64,000 nucleotides of DNA from Brachybacterium squillarum M-6-3 (GCF_000225825.1 NZ_AGBX01000001.1:62001-126000); one strand, 5' to 3'; shown: positions 51,371 to 60,936, counted from the stretch's first letter. Notes: generated by a model from the letters alone, not told the origin. Program-made: numbers and translations.

Positions 51371-52036
51371 ATGCCCGATCCTCTCGTGCTCGCCGACGAC
51401 GTCGAGTCCGAGCTGGTCGAGCGCCGCTCCCGTTTCCTCACCCGGCTGCACCGGGTGGAGAGCCCCGAGCAGGCCGAGGAGCACCTGCGGTCCGCACGCA
51501 CCGCCCACCCCGACGCCCGCCACCACTGCAGCGCCCTGGTCATCTCCCCCGGTCCGAACAGACCGGTGGTCCACCGTTCCAGCGACGACGGGGAGCCCTC
51601 CGGCACGGCCGGGATGCCGATGCTGCAGGCACTGCTGCACGCCGAGCTCACGGACACCCTCGCGATCGTCACCCGCTACTTCGGCGGGGTGAAGCTCGGC
51701 GCGGGTGGCCTGGTCCGCGCCTACACCGCCGCCGTCGAACAGGCCGTCGCCGCCGCGACCCTGCTCCGCCGCACCGACCTGGCTGTGGTGCGGCTCGAGG
51801 TGCCGCACGCCGAGGTGGGGATCGCCGAGCATGCGCTGCGGCTGTGGGCGCAGACGAGCGGCGCGGTCGTGGAGGACACGACCTACGGCGCCCGTGCCGC
51901 CACCCTCACGGTGCTCACCGATCCGGCGACCATCGACAGCCTCGTCGCCGACGTGGCCCGCTGGTCCACGGGCCGCTTCACCCCCGAGCAGGACGGGACC
52001 CGCCGCGCCGACGTGCCCCGCGACACCGGCGCCTGA
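51371..52036 (+). CDS. YigZ/IMPACT-family protein
   Basis: A 221-residue protein with the UPF0029 N-terminal domain: SRFLTRLHRVESPEQAEEHL, then the signature SDDGEPSGTAGMPMLQAL and RYFGGVKLGAGGLVRAY. A ferredoxin-like C-terminal domain follows. Relatives are linked to translation control, but the bacterial function is unclear. Its stop codon abuts the convergent gene's stop codon with no gap. Confidence 0.93.
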   Translation: MPDPLVLADDVESELVERRSRFLTRLHRVESPEQAEEHLRSARTAHPDARHHCSALVISPGPNRPVVHRSSDDGEPSGTAGMPMLQALLHAELTDTLAIVTRYFGGVKLGAGGLVRAYTAAVEQAVAAATLLRRTDLAVVRLEVPHAEVGIAEHALRLWAQTSGAVVEDTTYGARAATLTVLTDPATIDSLVADVARWSTGRFTPEQDGTRRADVPRDTGA

Positions 52037-52771
52037 TCAGGGGTCCAACCCCGGCAGGTCCACGTACCACTCGGGGATGCTCTTCAGCGGTCGGCAGGAC
52101 CCCTCCGGCGAGCTGACCAGCAGCGTCAGCACCTCGAAAGCCGCATCCCGCAGCAGGGTGGTGAAGTCCTCGATGGCGTCCTCGGGCCGCACCGGATGCA
52201 CCCATCGCCAGCCGGAGGTCGGGTCGTCACGCAGGTCCACCGGGTCGCGGGAGATCGCGAAGGCGGTCCCGGGCGGACGCACCGCGTCGAGGATCGCCTC
52301 CAGCACCGCGCTGAGGTCGCCCCCGGCCACGGTGGCCAGGGAGTCCCCGCTGCCGCGGCCGGAGGCCACCTCGATCACGAGGGTCCCCTCCCCCGCGGCC
52401 TGGTCCCACTCCAGCGACTGGATCGCGAAGACGGCTCCGGCCGCGTCGTACTCGGCCATCAGCACCCGGGCGATCCGCTCGGCCCGGTCGATGACGGCCT
52501 CGACGCGCCGGTCGTGCACGGTGACGTCGACGGCGAGCACCCCGCCCAGGCGGCCCTTCTGGGCGACGGCCTCCCGCGGCACCACGTTCGCGTTGTACAG
52601 CAGGGCGTAGTAGGGCACGGCGAGCGCCTCGGCCAGACCCGGCGAGGGGTGGGGGCGCTCCGCGAGCGGGGCGGCCTCGGGCCGCGGCGCCAGGCCGTAG
52701 CGCGCCGCGAGGTGCTGCAGCTGATCGGTGGGACCGGGGGTCGCGCGGCCCGGACGGGCGCTGGGGGCCAT
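52037..52771 (-). CDS. Uncharacterised 244-aa protein
   Basis: No known domain is recognised. The soluble protein has YYALLYNANVVPREAVAQKG in the first third, then a likely alpha/beta domain (DYDAAGAVFAIQSLEW-like, GTLVIEVASGRGSGDSLATV). It ends VSSPEGSCRPLKSIPEWYVD. No signal peptide or membrane helix is visible. The ATG at 52771 lies six bases after TAGCGT, a leaderless arrangement. It is convergent with yigZ and shares no operon. Confidence 0.6.
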   Translation of the reverse strand: MAPSARPGRATPGPTDQLQHLAARYGLAPRPEAAPLAERPHPSPGLAEALAVPYYALLYNANVVPREAVAQKGRLGGVLAVDVTVHDRRVEAVIDRAERIARVLMAEYDAAGAVFAIQSLEWDQAAGEGTLVIEVASGRGSGDSLATVAGGDLSAVLEAILDAVRPPGTAFAISRDPVDLRDDPTSGWRWVHPVRPEDAIEDFTTLLRDAAFEVLTLLVSSPEGSCRPLKSIPEWYVDLPGLDP

Positions 52772-52777
52772 GCGCCC

Positions 52778-52783
52778 ACGCTA
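52778..52783 (-). promoter_or_regulatory. Predicted leaderless -10 of the 244-aa protein gene
   Basis: TAGCGT on the minus strand is six bases before the ATG at 52771. Confidence 0.45.
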
Positions 52784-52790
52784 CAGACGA

Positions 52791-52823
52791 CGACGCCGCC
52801 CCGGGAGACCCGGGGCGGCGTCG
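52791..52823 (-). terminator. Terminator hairpin after the GlsB-type gene
   Basis: A 15-bp perfect stem (CGACGCCGCCCCGGG and its complement) with a three-base loop lies 22 bases after the GlsB-type stop codon. It is immediately upstream of the next minus-strand promoter. Confidence 0.8.
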
Positions 52824-52844
52824 AGATGCTCGGTCGAGCGGGGA

Positions 52845-53129
52845 TCAGGCGCGGTTCTTGGTGACCAGCCCGTAGATCGCCATCACCACGATGGCGCCGA
52901 CGACGGCCAGCGCGATCGTGCCGATGCTCCACGGGTTGTCCATGATGCCGCTGACGCCGGAGCCGCCGAAGAGGCCACCGATCAGGCCGCCGACGATCGC
53001 GCCGACGACGCCGAGCACGATGGTCATGCCCAGGCCCATGGCCTGCTTGCCCGGCATGAGCGCCCGGGCGATGAGGCCGATGATGCCGCCGATGATGATC
53101 CAGGAAATGATGGCCCACAGAAGACCCAT
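52845..53129 (-). CDS. GlsB/YeaQ/YmgE-family membrane protein
   Basis: A 94-residue protein with three short hydrophobic helices: LLWAIISWIIIGGIIGLIAR, then MTIVLGVVGAIVGGLIGGLF and ALAVVGAIVVMAIYGLV. The MPGKQAMG loop is characteristic of this transglycosylase-associated family. Members are linked to stress responses, with no known mechanism. The ATG at 53129 is eight bases after AGGAG and was preferred over the GTG at 53138. Confidence 0.88.
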   Translation of the reverse strand: MGLLWAIISWIIIGGIIGLIARALMPGKQAMGLGMTIVLGVVGAIVGGLIGGLFGGSGVSGIMDNPWSIGTIALAVVGAIVVMAIYGLVTKNRA

Positions 53130-53214
53130 GTCACTCACTCCTCACGGGGTTGGGGAAGGGGAAGAAATGCCCCGCCAGTGTGCATCATGCGAGGTGGATC
53201 CGGGGTCAGGACAC

Positions 53215-53263
53215 CCACGAGGCCACGACCGAGCGGTCGGACCGCCGGGTCGTGGCCTCGTGG
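53215..53263 (-). terminator. Terminator hairpin after nrdF
   Basis: A 16-bp perfect stem (CCACGAGGCCACGACC and its complement) encloses a 17-nt loop that itself can pair. It begins ten bases after the nrdF stop codon. Confidence 0.8.
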
Positions 53264-53272
53264 ATCAGTTCC

Positions 53273-54349
<1,077 letters not shown>

Positions 54350-54473
54350 TCACCCTCCGGCCGTGACGGGGCCGCCGACTTTGGTCGGAGGTGCCCGACC
54401 CGGCCCCGGCATACGGTCGTCCCATTCCCGCCCACCACCGGCCCACGCGGCCCCGGACCCCCTGAGGACCCGC

Positions 54474-55796
54474 ATGGACACCGTCGCCCCTGCAGCCCCC
54501 GACAGCAGCCATTCGCACTGCGCCCGGCCCCCGCGTTCCCTCGCCCCGGACCTGGCGCGCGGCCTGATGCTGCTGCTGATCGTGCTCGCGAACTCCTCAT
54601 GGTTCCTCTGGGGCCGGGAGGTCTCGGGGTTCTCCGCGCACGTGCCCGCCGAAGGACCGCTGGACCGGGCGCTGCAGGCCTTCATGGCCGTGGCGGTGGA
54701 CGGGCGCAGCTACCCGCTGTTCGCGGTGCTGTTCGGCTACGGGATGGTGCAGTTCGCCCGCTCGCGCGTGGACCGCGGCATCGAGCCGACCGCGGTGCGA
54801 CGGATGCTGCGCCGCCGCCACTGGGCGATGCTCCTGCTGGGCGCCCTGCACGCGGCGCTGCTGTTCTACGGGGACGTGCTCGGCGCCTACGGCGTCGCCG
54901 GCCTGGTGCTGGTGTGGCTGTTCTTCGGCCGCCGTGACCGCACCCTGCTGGTGTGGTCGATCGTGCTGACCGCCCTGCACGCGATCTCCGCGGCCCTCTC
55001 CGTCGTCAGCGGACTGCTGCTCGCCCGGGCCGCCGACCCCGCGATAATCGCGCAGATGGAGACCGGCGGCGGGTTCGACATGGGGGCCTTCCGCGACCTG
55101 GCCTACGGTGACGCAAACTACCTGGTCTCGGCCGGGGTGCGGCTGGGCACCTGGCTCCCGGTCACGATCGGCCAGGGCCTGTTCTCCATGATCCCGATCG
55201 CGATCCTGCTGGGCTGGCTGGCGGCGCGGCACCGGGTGCTGGACGAGCCCTGGAACCATGTCCGCCTGCTGCGCCGCACCGCGGTGATCGGCATCGCCTT
55301 CGGCTGGGCGGGCGGCGTGCCCAGCGCCCTGATCGCCCTGGACGTGATCGCCCTGCCCGACGCCCTGTCCTGGACCTTCCTGGGCCTGACCTCGGTAACG
55401 GGTCTCGGCGCGGGGCTCGGCTACGCGGCCCTGTTCGGGCTGCTCGCCACCCGGGTGGAGGCGCGCACCGAGGCGATGGGCCGGATGCCGCTGCCGGCGC
55501 GGGCCCTGTCCGCCGTCGGCAAACGCTCCCTGACCTTCTACCTGTTCCAGTCCCTGGTGATGGCGCCGCTGATGGCCGGATGGGGCCTCGGGCTCGGCGA
55601 GCACCTGGGCACGACCCAGGTGCTCGCCGTGGCCCTCGGTGTCTGGCTGCTCTCCCTCCCGCTGGCCATGGTGCTGGAGGCGCGGGACCGGCGGGGGCCG
55701 GCCGAGGTGCTGCTGCGACGCCTCACCTACGGCCGGCACGACCCGGCCGGAGGGGCTCAGGCGGCGCGCGAGAAGACCTCGACCCCGAGCTCCTGA
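54474..55796 (+). CDS. DUF418-family polytopic membrane protein
   Basis: A 440-residue protein with about ten helices. The start (SLAPDLARGLMLLLIVLANS, then SYPLFAVLFGYGMVQFARS) and end (SAVGKRSLTFYLFQSLVMAP, the DUF418 signature) match this acyltransferase-3-related family. Function is unknown, possibly envelope related. GAGGA precedes the ATG. Its 3' end overlaps the convergent nrdG gene by 40 bases. It interrupts the nrd genes. Confidence 0.85.
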   Translation: MDTVAPAAPDSSHSHCARPPRSLAPDLARGLMLLLIVLANSSWFLWGREVSGFSAHVPAEGPLDRALQAFMAVAVDGRSYPLFAVLFGYGMVQFARSRVDRGIEPTAVRRMLRRRHWAMLLLGALHAALLFYGDVLGAYGVAGLVLVWLFFGRRDRTLLVWSIVLTALHAISAALSVVSGLLLARAADPAIIAQMETGGGFDMGAFRDLAYGDANYLVSAGVRLGTWLPVTIGQGLFSMIPIAILLGWLAARHRVLDEPWNHVRLLRRTAVIGIAFGWAGGVPSALIALDVIALPDALSWTFLGLTSVTGLGAGLGYAALFGLLATRVEARTEAMGRMPLPARALSAVGKRSLTFYLFQSLVMAPLMAGWGLGLGEHLGTTQVLAVALGVWLLSLPLAMVLEARDRRGPAEVLLRRLTYGRHDPAGGAQAAREKTSTPSS

Positions 55797-56500
55797 CCAC
55801 GGGCACGGGCCGCACCCAGGGCCTGCTCGAATCGGCCCGGCCAGTCCCGCTCCTCCCCCAGCGTCGCCGCGAAGCCCGCCGCGGCGCCGGTGGATCGCGC
55901 CCGCTGCAGAACCAGGTGGTCGCCCCCGGTGGCCGCGACCTCCGCGAGGACGGCGGGGACCTGGCCGAGCAGGCCGGGCGTCACCGTCATCCGCAGCTCG
56001 TGCTCCACGCCGGACCCCCGGAGCAGGCGCAGCGACCGCTCCGCGCGGGGTGCCGCCCCCGGACGACCGACGAGGGCCGCGTAGCCCGCCCGGGAGGCCT
56101 TCACGTCCAGACCGACCCAGTCCAGCAGCCCCTCCTCGAGCAGGGCGCGCAGGCGCCCCGGGAAGGCGCCCCCGGTGTGCAGGCCGACCTCGAAGCCCGC
56201 CTCCCGCACCGCCCGGGCGGCGGGGATCAGGGCGTGCTGGAGGGTGGCCTCGCCGCCGCTGAACACCACGGTGTCCAGCAGCCCCCGCCTCCGCTCCAGC
56301 AGCGCCGCGAGCGCCGCGAAGGGCACGGCCCCGGGAGCCAGCGGGTCCAGGATCGAGGGGTTGTGGCAGTACCCGCAGCGCCAGGGGCAGCCCTGGCAGA
56401 ACACCGTCGCGCTGAGGTGACCGGGCCGGTCCACGGAGCTGAGGGGCACCAGGCCGGCGATGCGCAGGTCCTCGGCCGTGGCGGTGGTCCCGGGGCTCAC
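55757..56500 (-). CDS. nrdG: NrdG, anaerobic ribonucleotide reductase activase
   Basis: A radical-SAM enzyme that installs the glycyl radical on NrdD. Of its 247 residues, the cluster motif is CX3CX2C in CPWRCGYCHNP, and the SAM-binding GGE is in VVFSGGEATLQ. DWVGLDVKA and the later strands complete the partial barrel. The GTG at 56500 overlaps the nrdD stop by four bases, so the activase is translated with its target. Confidence 0.92.
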   Translation of the reverse strand: MSPGTTATAEDLRIAGLVPLSSVDRPGHLSATVFCQGCPWRCGYCHNPSILDPLAPGAVPFAALAALLERRRGLLDTVVFSGGEATLQHALIPAARAVREAGFEVGLHTGGAFPGRLRALLEEGLLDWVGLDVKASRAGYAALVGRPGAAPRAERSLRLLRGSGVEHELRMTVTPGLLGQVPAVLAEVAATGGDHLVLQRARSTGAAAGFAATLGEERDWPGRFEQALGAARARGQELGVEVFSRAA

Positions 56501-58326
56501 CGCAGCACCGCTCCGTGCGCGGCGGCGGCCGCCTCCGTGAAGAAGGTGCGCTCGGCGACCTCGCCCTGCTTGCCGATGTTGAAGGAGGCCACGGGCCGGA
56601 AGTAGCCCATCACCCGGGTCCACACCTCACAGCTGCTCCCGCAGATCTCGCAGACCGTGTGCTCCCCGGAGAGGTACCCGTGCACCGGGCAGACCGAGAA
56701 GGTCGGGGTGATGGTGAGGTAGGGCAGGCGGAAGCGGGAGAGGGATCGTCGGACCAGCTCCCGGCAGGCCTGGGCGGAGCTCATCGCCTCGTCCATGTAC
56801 AGGTGCAGCACGGTGCCGCCGGTGTACTTCCCCTGCAGCTCCTCCTGCAGCTCGAGGGCCTCGAAGGGATCCTCGGAGGCGCCGACGGGGATCTGCGAGG
56901 AGTTCGTGTAGTAGGGCTGCTCCGCGGTGCCAGCGGTGAGGATCCCGGGGAACCGGGCCCGGTCCTCCTTCGCGAAGCGGTAGGTGGCGCCCTCGGCGGG
57001 CGTGGCCTCCAGGTTGAACAGGTGCCCGGTCTCCTCCTGGAACTCCACCATGCGCCCCCGCAGATGGTCCAGCACCCGCAGGCACATCGCCTGGCCCTCG
57101 GCATCGAGCAGGTCGAGGGCATCCCCCGAGAAGTTCCGCACCATCTCGTTCATCCCGTTCACCCCGAGGGTGGAGAAATGGTTCTCCAGGCTGCCCAGGT
57201 AGCGGCGGGAGTAGGGGAACAGGCCCTCGGCCATGAGCGCTGCCACGGTGGCCCGGCGCCGCTCCAGGGTGTCCTTGCCCAGCTCGAGCAGCTCGTCGAG
57301 GGCGGCGAGGAGCCCGGGCTCGTCGCCGGCGTGCAGGTGGCCCAGCCGACCCATGTTCACGGTGACCACCCCGATGGACCCGGTGAGCTCGGCGGAGCCG
57401 AACAGTCCGTTGCCGCGCTTGAGCAGCTCCCGCAGGTCCAGCTGCAGGCGGCAGCACATGGACCGGATCATCCCCGGGTCCAGGTCGGAGTTCAGGAAGT
57501 TCTGGAAGTAGGGCAGGCCGTACTTCGCGGTGAGCGTGAACAGGAGCTCGGCGATCTCCGACTCCCAGTCGAAGTCCTCGGTGATGTTGTAGGTGGGGAT
57601 CGGGAAGGTGAAGGCCCGGCCATCGGCGTCCCCGGCGGTCATCACCTCGAGATAGGCCCGGTTGATCAGGTCCATCTCGGCCTGCAGCTCGCCGTAGGTG
57701 ACGGGCTCCAGCTCCCCGCCGATCAGGGGCTGCTGCTCGCGCAGGTCCGGGGGGCAGACCAGGTCGAAGGTGAGGTTGGTGAAGGGGCACTGGGAGCCCC
57801 AGCGGCTGGGCACGTTGAGGTTGTGCACCAGCTCCTGGATGCCCTGGCGCACCTGCTCGTAGGCGAGCCCGTCGCGACGGACGAAGGGCGCCAGATACGT
57901 GTCGAAGGAGCTGAAGGCCTGCGCACCGGCCCACTCGTTCTGCAGCGTGCCCAGGAAGTTCACGATCTGGCCGCAAGAGGAGGAGAAGTGCCGTGGCGGC
58001 GTGGAGGCGATCGCCCCGGGCACCCCGTTGAAGCCCTCCTCGAGCAGGGCGCGCAGTGACCACCCGGCGCAGTAGCCGCTCAGCATGTCGAGGTCGTGGA
58101 TGTGCAGGTCGCCCTCGCGGTGGGCCCGGCCCGCGGCGGGGCTGAACACCTCGTCCAGCCAGTACGTGGCGATCATCTTCCCGGCCGAGTTGAGGATCAG
58201 CCCGCCCACCGAGTAGCCCTGATTGGCATTGGCGTGGATCCGCCAGTCGGAGCGGTCGAGGTACTCGGTGAGGGTGGCGATCGGGTCGATCAGGTGGGGG
58301 GCGGCGGGACGGTCCAGGGCGGGCAT
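56497..58326 (-). CDS. nrdD: NrdD, class III anaerobic ribonucleoside-triphosphate reductase
   Basis: A glycyl-radical reductase of 609 residues for dNTP synthesis without oxygen. It opens WRIHANANQGYSVGGLILNS and has active-site regions such as HFSSSCGQIVNFLGT and WGSQCPFTNLTFDL. The zinc-binding end is CPVHGYLSGEHTVCEIC, and the glycyl-radical Gly574 is in TRVMGYFRP. No ATP-cone precedes the catalytic core, so dATP feedback through a cone is absent. Candidate tandem NrdR boxes lie upstream. Confidence 0.95.
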   Translation of the reverse strand: MPALDRPAAPHLIDPIATLTEYLDRSDWRIHANANQGYSVGGLILNSAGKMIATYWLDEVFSPAAGRAHREGDLHIHDLDMLSGYCAGWSLRALLEEGFNGVPGAIASTPPRHFSSSCGQIVNFLGTLQNEWAGAQAFSSFDTYLAPFVRRDGLAYEQVRQGIQELVHNLNVPSRWGSQCPFTNLTFDLVCPPDLREQQPLIGGELEPVTYGELQAEMDLINRAYLEVMTAGDADGRAFTFPIPTYNITEDFDWESEIAELLFTLTAKYGLPYFQNFLNSDLDPGMIRSMCCRLQLDLRELLKRGNGLFGSAELTGSIGVVTVNMGRLGHLHAGDEPGLLAALDELLELGKDTLERRRATVAALMAEGLFPYSRRYLGSLENHFSTLGVNGMNEMVRNFSGDALDLLDAEGQAMCLRVLDHLRGRMVEFQEETGHLFNLEATPAEGATYRFAKEDRARFPGILTAGTAEQPYYTNSSQIPVGASEDPFEALELQEELQGKYTGGTVLHLYMDEAMSSAQACRELVRRSLSRFRLPYLTITPTFSVCPVHGYLSGEHTVCEICGSSCEVWTRVMGYFRPVASFNIGKQGEVAERTFFTEAAAAAHGAVLR

Positions 58327-58393
58327 GGGGGCGTTCTCCTTCGGGGCTCCGCCACGACGGCTGTCGCGGCGGAGCCCACGCTAGGACCGGACC

Positions 58394-58440
58394 ACAACAC
58401 CTAGTGCCTGCAACACGCCATCAACCCCACATCTTGTGGT
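58394..58440 (-). promoter_or_regulatory. Tandem NrdR-type boxes upstream of nrdD
   Basis: Two palindromes, CAC-CTA-GTG centred at 58402 and CCACA-TCT-TGTGG centred at 58433, lie 31 bp apart. That is the three-helical-turn spacing of paired NrdR boxes (consensus ACACWATATATWGTGT). The position, about 75-110 bases upstream of nrdD, fits a promoter. The first box is the weaker match. Confidence 0.6.
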
Positions 58441-58480
58441 GACGGCGCGTCACGACCAGGAGTGGTCGGGACCGAGGTCC

Positions 58481-60067
58481 TCAGTGTTCCGTGGCACCCT
58501 CCGCCCCGGCCCCGGTGAAGGCCCGCACCTCCATCTCCGCGGTCTTCTCGGCGTGGTTCGCCGAGGGCTTGGTGAGCAGGGTGCCGACGATGCCGAGGGC
58601 GAAGCCCAGCGGGATCGAGACGATGCCCGGGTTCGACAGCGGGAACAGGTCGAAGTCGGCGCCGGGGAACATCGAGGTCTCGTGGCCGGAGACGGCCGGG
58701 GACAGCACGATCAGGACCAGGCAGGAGCCCAGGCCGCCGAGCATCGAGGCCAGCGCCCCGCCGGTGTTGAACCGCTGCCAGAACAGCGAGTACAGGATGG
58801 TGGGCAGGTTCGCGCTGGCCGCGACCGCGAAGGCGAGCGCCACCAGGAAGGCCACGTTCTGCCCCAGCGCCAGGATGCCGCCGACGATGGAGACGATGCC
58901 GATGCCCACCACGGTCATCCGCGCCACCTTCACCTCGTCGTCGGGGTGCACCGCGCCCTTGCGGATCACCGAGGCGTAGATGTCGTGGGCGAAGCTGGTG
59001 GCCGCGGTGATCGCGAGGCCCGCCACCACCGCCAGGATGGTCGCGAAGGCGATCGCGGAGACCACCGCCATCAGCACCGGCCCGCCGATGGCGAGCGCCA
59101 GCAGCGGTGCGGCCGCGTTCTCCCCGCCCGGGGTGGAGGGGTCCTGCAGGATCTCGGGGCCGACCAGGGCGGCGGCGCCGTAGCCGAGCACCAGGGTGAG
59201 CAGGTAGAAGATGCCGATGATCCAGATCGCCCAGACCACCGAGCGCCGCGCCTCCTTACCGGTGGGCACCGTGTAGAAGCGCATCAGCACGTGGGGCAGG
59301 CCGGCCGTGCCGAGCACCAGCGCGAGGCCCAGGGAGAGGAAGTCGACGGGGTTGGGGTACTTCAGGCCGGGCGCGAGGACCGCCTCGCCCTCGGGCGACA
59401 TCGCGACGGCGTCGTCCAGCAGGGCGGAGACGTCGAAGCCGTAGCGGGCCAGCACGATGATCGCGAGGATCCCGACGCCGACCACCAGCAGCACGGCCTT
59501 GATGATCTGCACCCAGGTGGTGCCCTTCATGCCGCCGACGATCACGTAGACGATCATCAGCACGCCGACCACCGCGACGGTCAGCGCCGTGGCGATGCCG
59601 CCCTCGAGGCCGAGCAGCAGGGCCACCAGGCCGCCGGCGCCGGCCATCTGCGCGATCAGGTAGAAGAAGCAGACGGCGAGGGTGGTCAGGGAGGCGGCCA
59701 TCCGCACCGGGCGCTGGCGCAGCCGGAAGGACAGCACGTCGGCCATCGTGAACTTGCCGGTGTTGCGCAGCAGCTCGGCGACCAGCAGCAGCGCCACCAG
59801 CCAGGCCACCAGGAAGCCGATCGAGTAGAGGAAGCCGTCGTAGCCGGCCACGGCGATCGCGCCGCAGATGCCGAGGAAGCTGGCGGCACTCAGGTAGTCG
59901 CCGGCGATGGCGATGCCGTTCTGGGGTCCGGAGAAGGAGCGCGAGCCGGTGTAGTACTCGGAGGCGCTGGCCTTCTGGCGCGAGACCCGGAAGACGATCA
60001 CGAGCGTCAGGGCCACGAACAGCCCGAAGACGATCATGTTGATGACGGGATTGATCTGCTCAGTCAT
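58481..60067 (-). CDS. Cation/monocarboxylate symporter (ActP/MctC-like, SSS family)
   Basis: A 528-residue sodium:solute symporter with about thirteen helices. Signatures include ASEYYTGSRSFSGPQNGIAI, AGDYLSAASFLGICGAIAVA and the SSS motif GTAGLPHVLMRFYTVP. It probably imports acetate, propionate or pyruvate. It overlaps the upstream DUF485 gene by eight bases, the usual actP-yjcH arrangement. With acuC elsewhere in the window, this suggests acetate use. Confidence 0.92.
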   Translation of the reverse strand: MTEQINPVINMIVFGLFVALTLVIVFRVSRQKASASEYYTGSRSFSGPQNGIAIAGDYLSAASFLGICGAIAVAGYDGFLYSIGFLVAWLVALLLVAELLRNTGKFTMADVLSFRLRQRPVRMAASLTTLAVCFFYLIAQMAGAGGLVALLLGLEGGIATALTVAVVGVLMIVYVIVGGMKGTTWVQIIKAVLLVVGVGILAIIVLARYGFDVSALLDDAVAMSPEGEAVLAPGLKYPNPVDFLSLGLALVLGTAGLPHVLMRFYTVPTGKEARRSVVWAIWIIGIFYLLTLVLGYGAAALVGPEILQDPSTPGGENAAAPLLALAIGGPVLMAVVSAIAFATILAVVAGLAITAATSFAHDIYASVIRKGAVHPDDEVKVARMTVVGIGIVSIVGGILALGQNVAFLVALAFAVAASANLPTILYSLFWQRFNTGGALASMLGGLGSCLVLIVLSPAVSGHETSMFPGADFDLFPLSNPGIVSIPLGFALGIVGTLLTKPSANHAEKTAEMEVRAFTGAGAEGATEH

Positions 60068-60398
60068 CGAGGATCTCCCCCGTCTCCATCTCGCGGCGGA
60101 TGGCCTCGGCGTGGGGGTCGTAGCGCTTGTCGGCCCAGGAGCGGTACAGCATCGTGATCGCGAAGGTCGTGACCACCTGCCCGAGGCCCAGCAGCAGGCC
60201 CACGTTGATCGAGCCGATCACGGGGGTGGCGTACAGCCCCGGCGCGAAGCTGGCCAGCAGCACGTAGACCAGGTACCAGGCCAGGAACAGCACGGTGAGC
60301 GGGACGATGAAGCGGAGGAACGAGCGCCGCAGGCGCTGGAAGTCGGCGGACTGCTGGACGGCGATGCTGCGCGCACCGACGTCGTCGGGTGCGGTCAT
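60060..60398 (-). CDS. DUF485 (YjcH-like) small membrane protein
   Basis: A 112-residue protein with two membrane helices (IVPLTVLFLAWYLVYVLLAS and INVGLLLGLGQVVTTFAITM) and a charged end (YDPHAEAIRREMETGEILDD). DUF485 proteins are encoded beside ActP-type symporters and may assist them. It is the first gene of the symporter operon. AAAGGAGTCTC is the ribosome site. Confidence 0.9.
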   Translation of the reverse strand: MTAPDDVGARSIAVQQSADFQRLRRSFLRFIVPLTVLFLAWYLVYVLLASFAPGLYATPVIGSINVGLLLGLGQVVTTFAITMLYRSWADKRYDPHAEAIRREMETGEILDD

Positions 60399-60426
60399 GA
60401 GGAGACTCCTTTGTCGGATGACCGGA

Positions 60427-60483
60427 GGGTGACCGGCCAGTCACCCTGGGGGCCGACTGTAACCCAGGTCACGAAGATGTCAC
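60427..60483 (-). promoter_or_regulatory. Promoter and operator of the DUF485-symporter operon
   Basis: On the minus strand GTGACA (60478-60483) and TACAGT (60456-60461) are separated by 16 bases, a good -35/-10 pair. Just downstream, GGGTGAC-CGGCCA-GTCACCC (60427-60446) is an inverted repeat over the expected transcription start, a likely repressor site. Confidence 0.5.
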
Positions 60484-60534
60484 GACTGCCGCATGTCGGA
60501 TGCTCCGGACCGGTCCGTCTCGGCATCCCCCTTC

Positions 60535-60559
60535 CCGTACTACGGCTGCCGTAGTACGG
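60535..60559. promoter_or_regulatory. PadR operator
   Basis: CCGTACTACGG-CTG-CCGTAGTACGG is a perfect inverted repeat with 11-bp arms, 41 bases before the padR ATG. It overlaps a possible -10 (TACGGT, 60555-60560). Autoregulation by the adjacent PadR protein is the simplest reading. Confidence 0.7.
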
Positions 60560-60600
60560 TGACGGCAGTACAGGACATCGCCACCCGGGAAGGAGTCGCC

Positions 60601-60936
60601 ATGATCGGAGCCGACGCGATCCGCGGCCACATCGACCTGATCCTGCTGGCCCTCCTCGAGCCCCGCCCCTCCTACGCCTACGAGATCTCCAAGACGATCA
60701 CCGACCGCTCCGGCGGCGACTACCTGATCAAGCAGACCACCCTCTACACCGCGGTGAAGCGGCTGCAGACGCAGGGCCTGCTGGACAGCTACGACGACGT
60801 CTCCGAGACCGGCAAACCCCGCACCTACTACAAGCTCACCCCCGCGGGTCATGAGCAGCTCGACGTCAAGCGCGACGAGTGGCGCAGCACCCGTGACCTC
60901 GTCGACCACTTCGCCGAAGGGCAGGCCATCCCATGA
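60601..60936 (+). CDS. PadR-family transcriptional regulator
   Basis: A 111-residue winged-helix repressor: DLILLALLEPRPSYAYEISK, then IKQTTLYTAVKRLQTQGLLD (recognition helix) and TYYKLTPAGHEQL, without the long C-terminal dimer domain of larger PadR proteins. GGAAGGAG gives a strong ribosome site. The stop overlaps the next gene (ATGA), so it probably controls its own operon. Confidence 0.93.
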   Translation: MIGADAIRGHIDLILLALLEPRPSYAYEISKTITDRSGGDYLIKQTTLYTAVKRLQTQGLLDSYDDVSETGKPRTYYKLTPAGHEQLDVKRDEWRSTRDLVDHFAEGQAIP

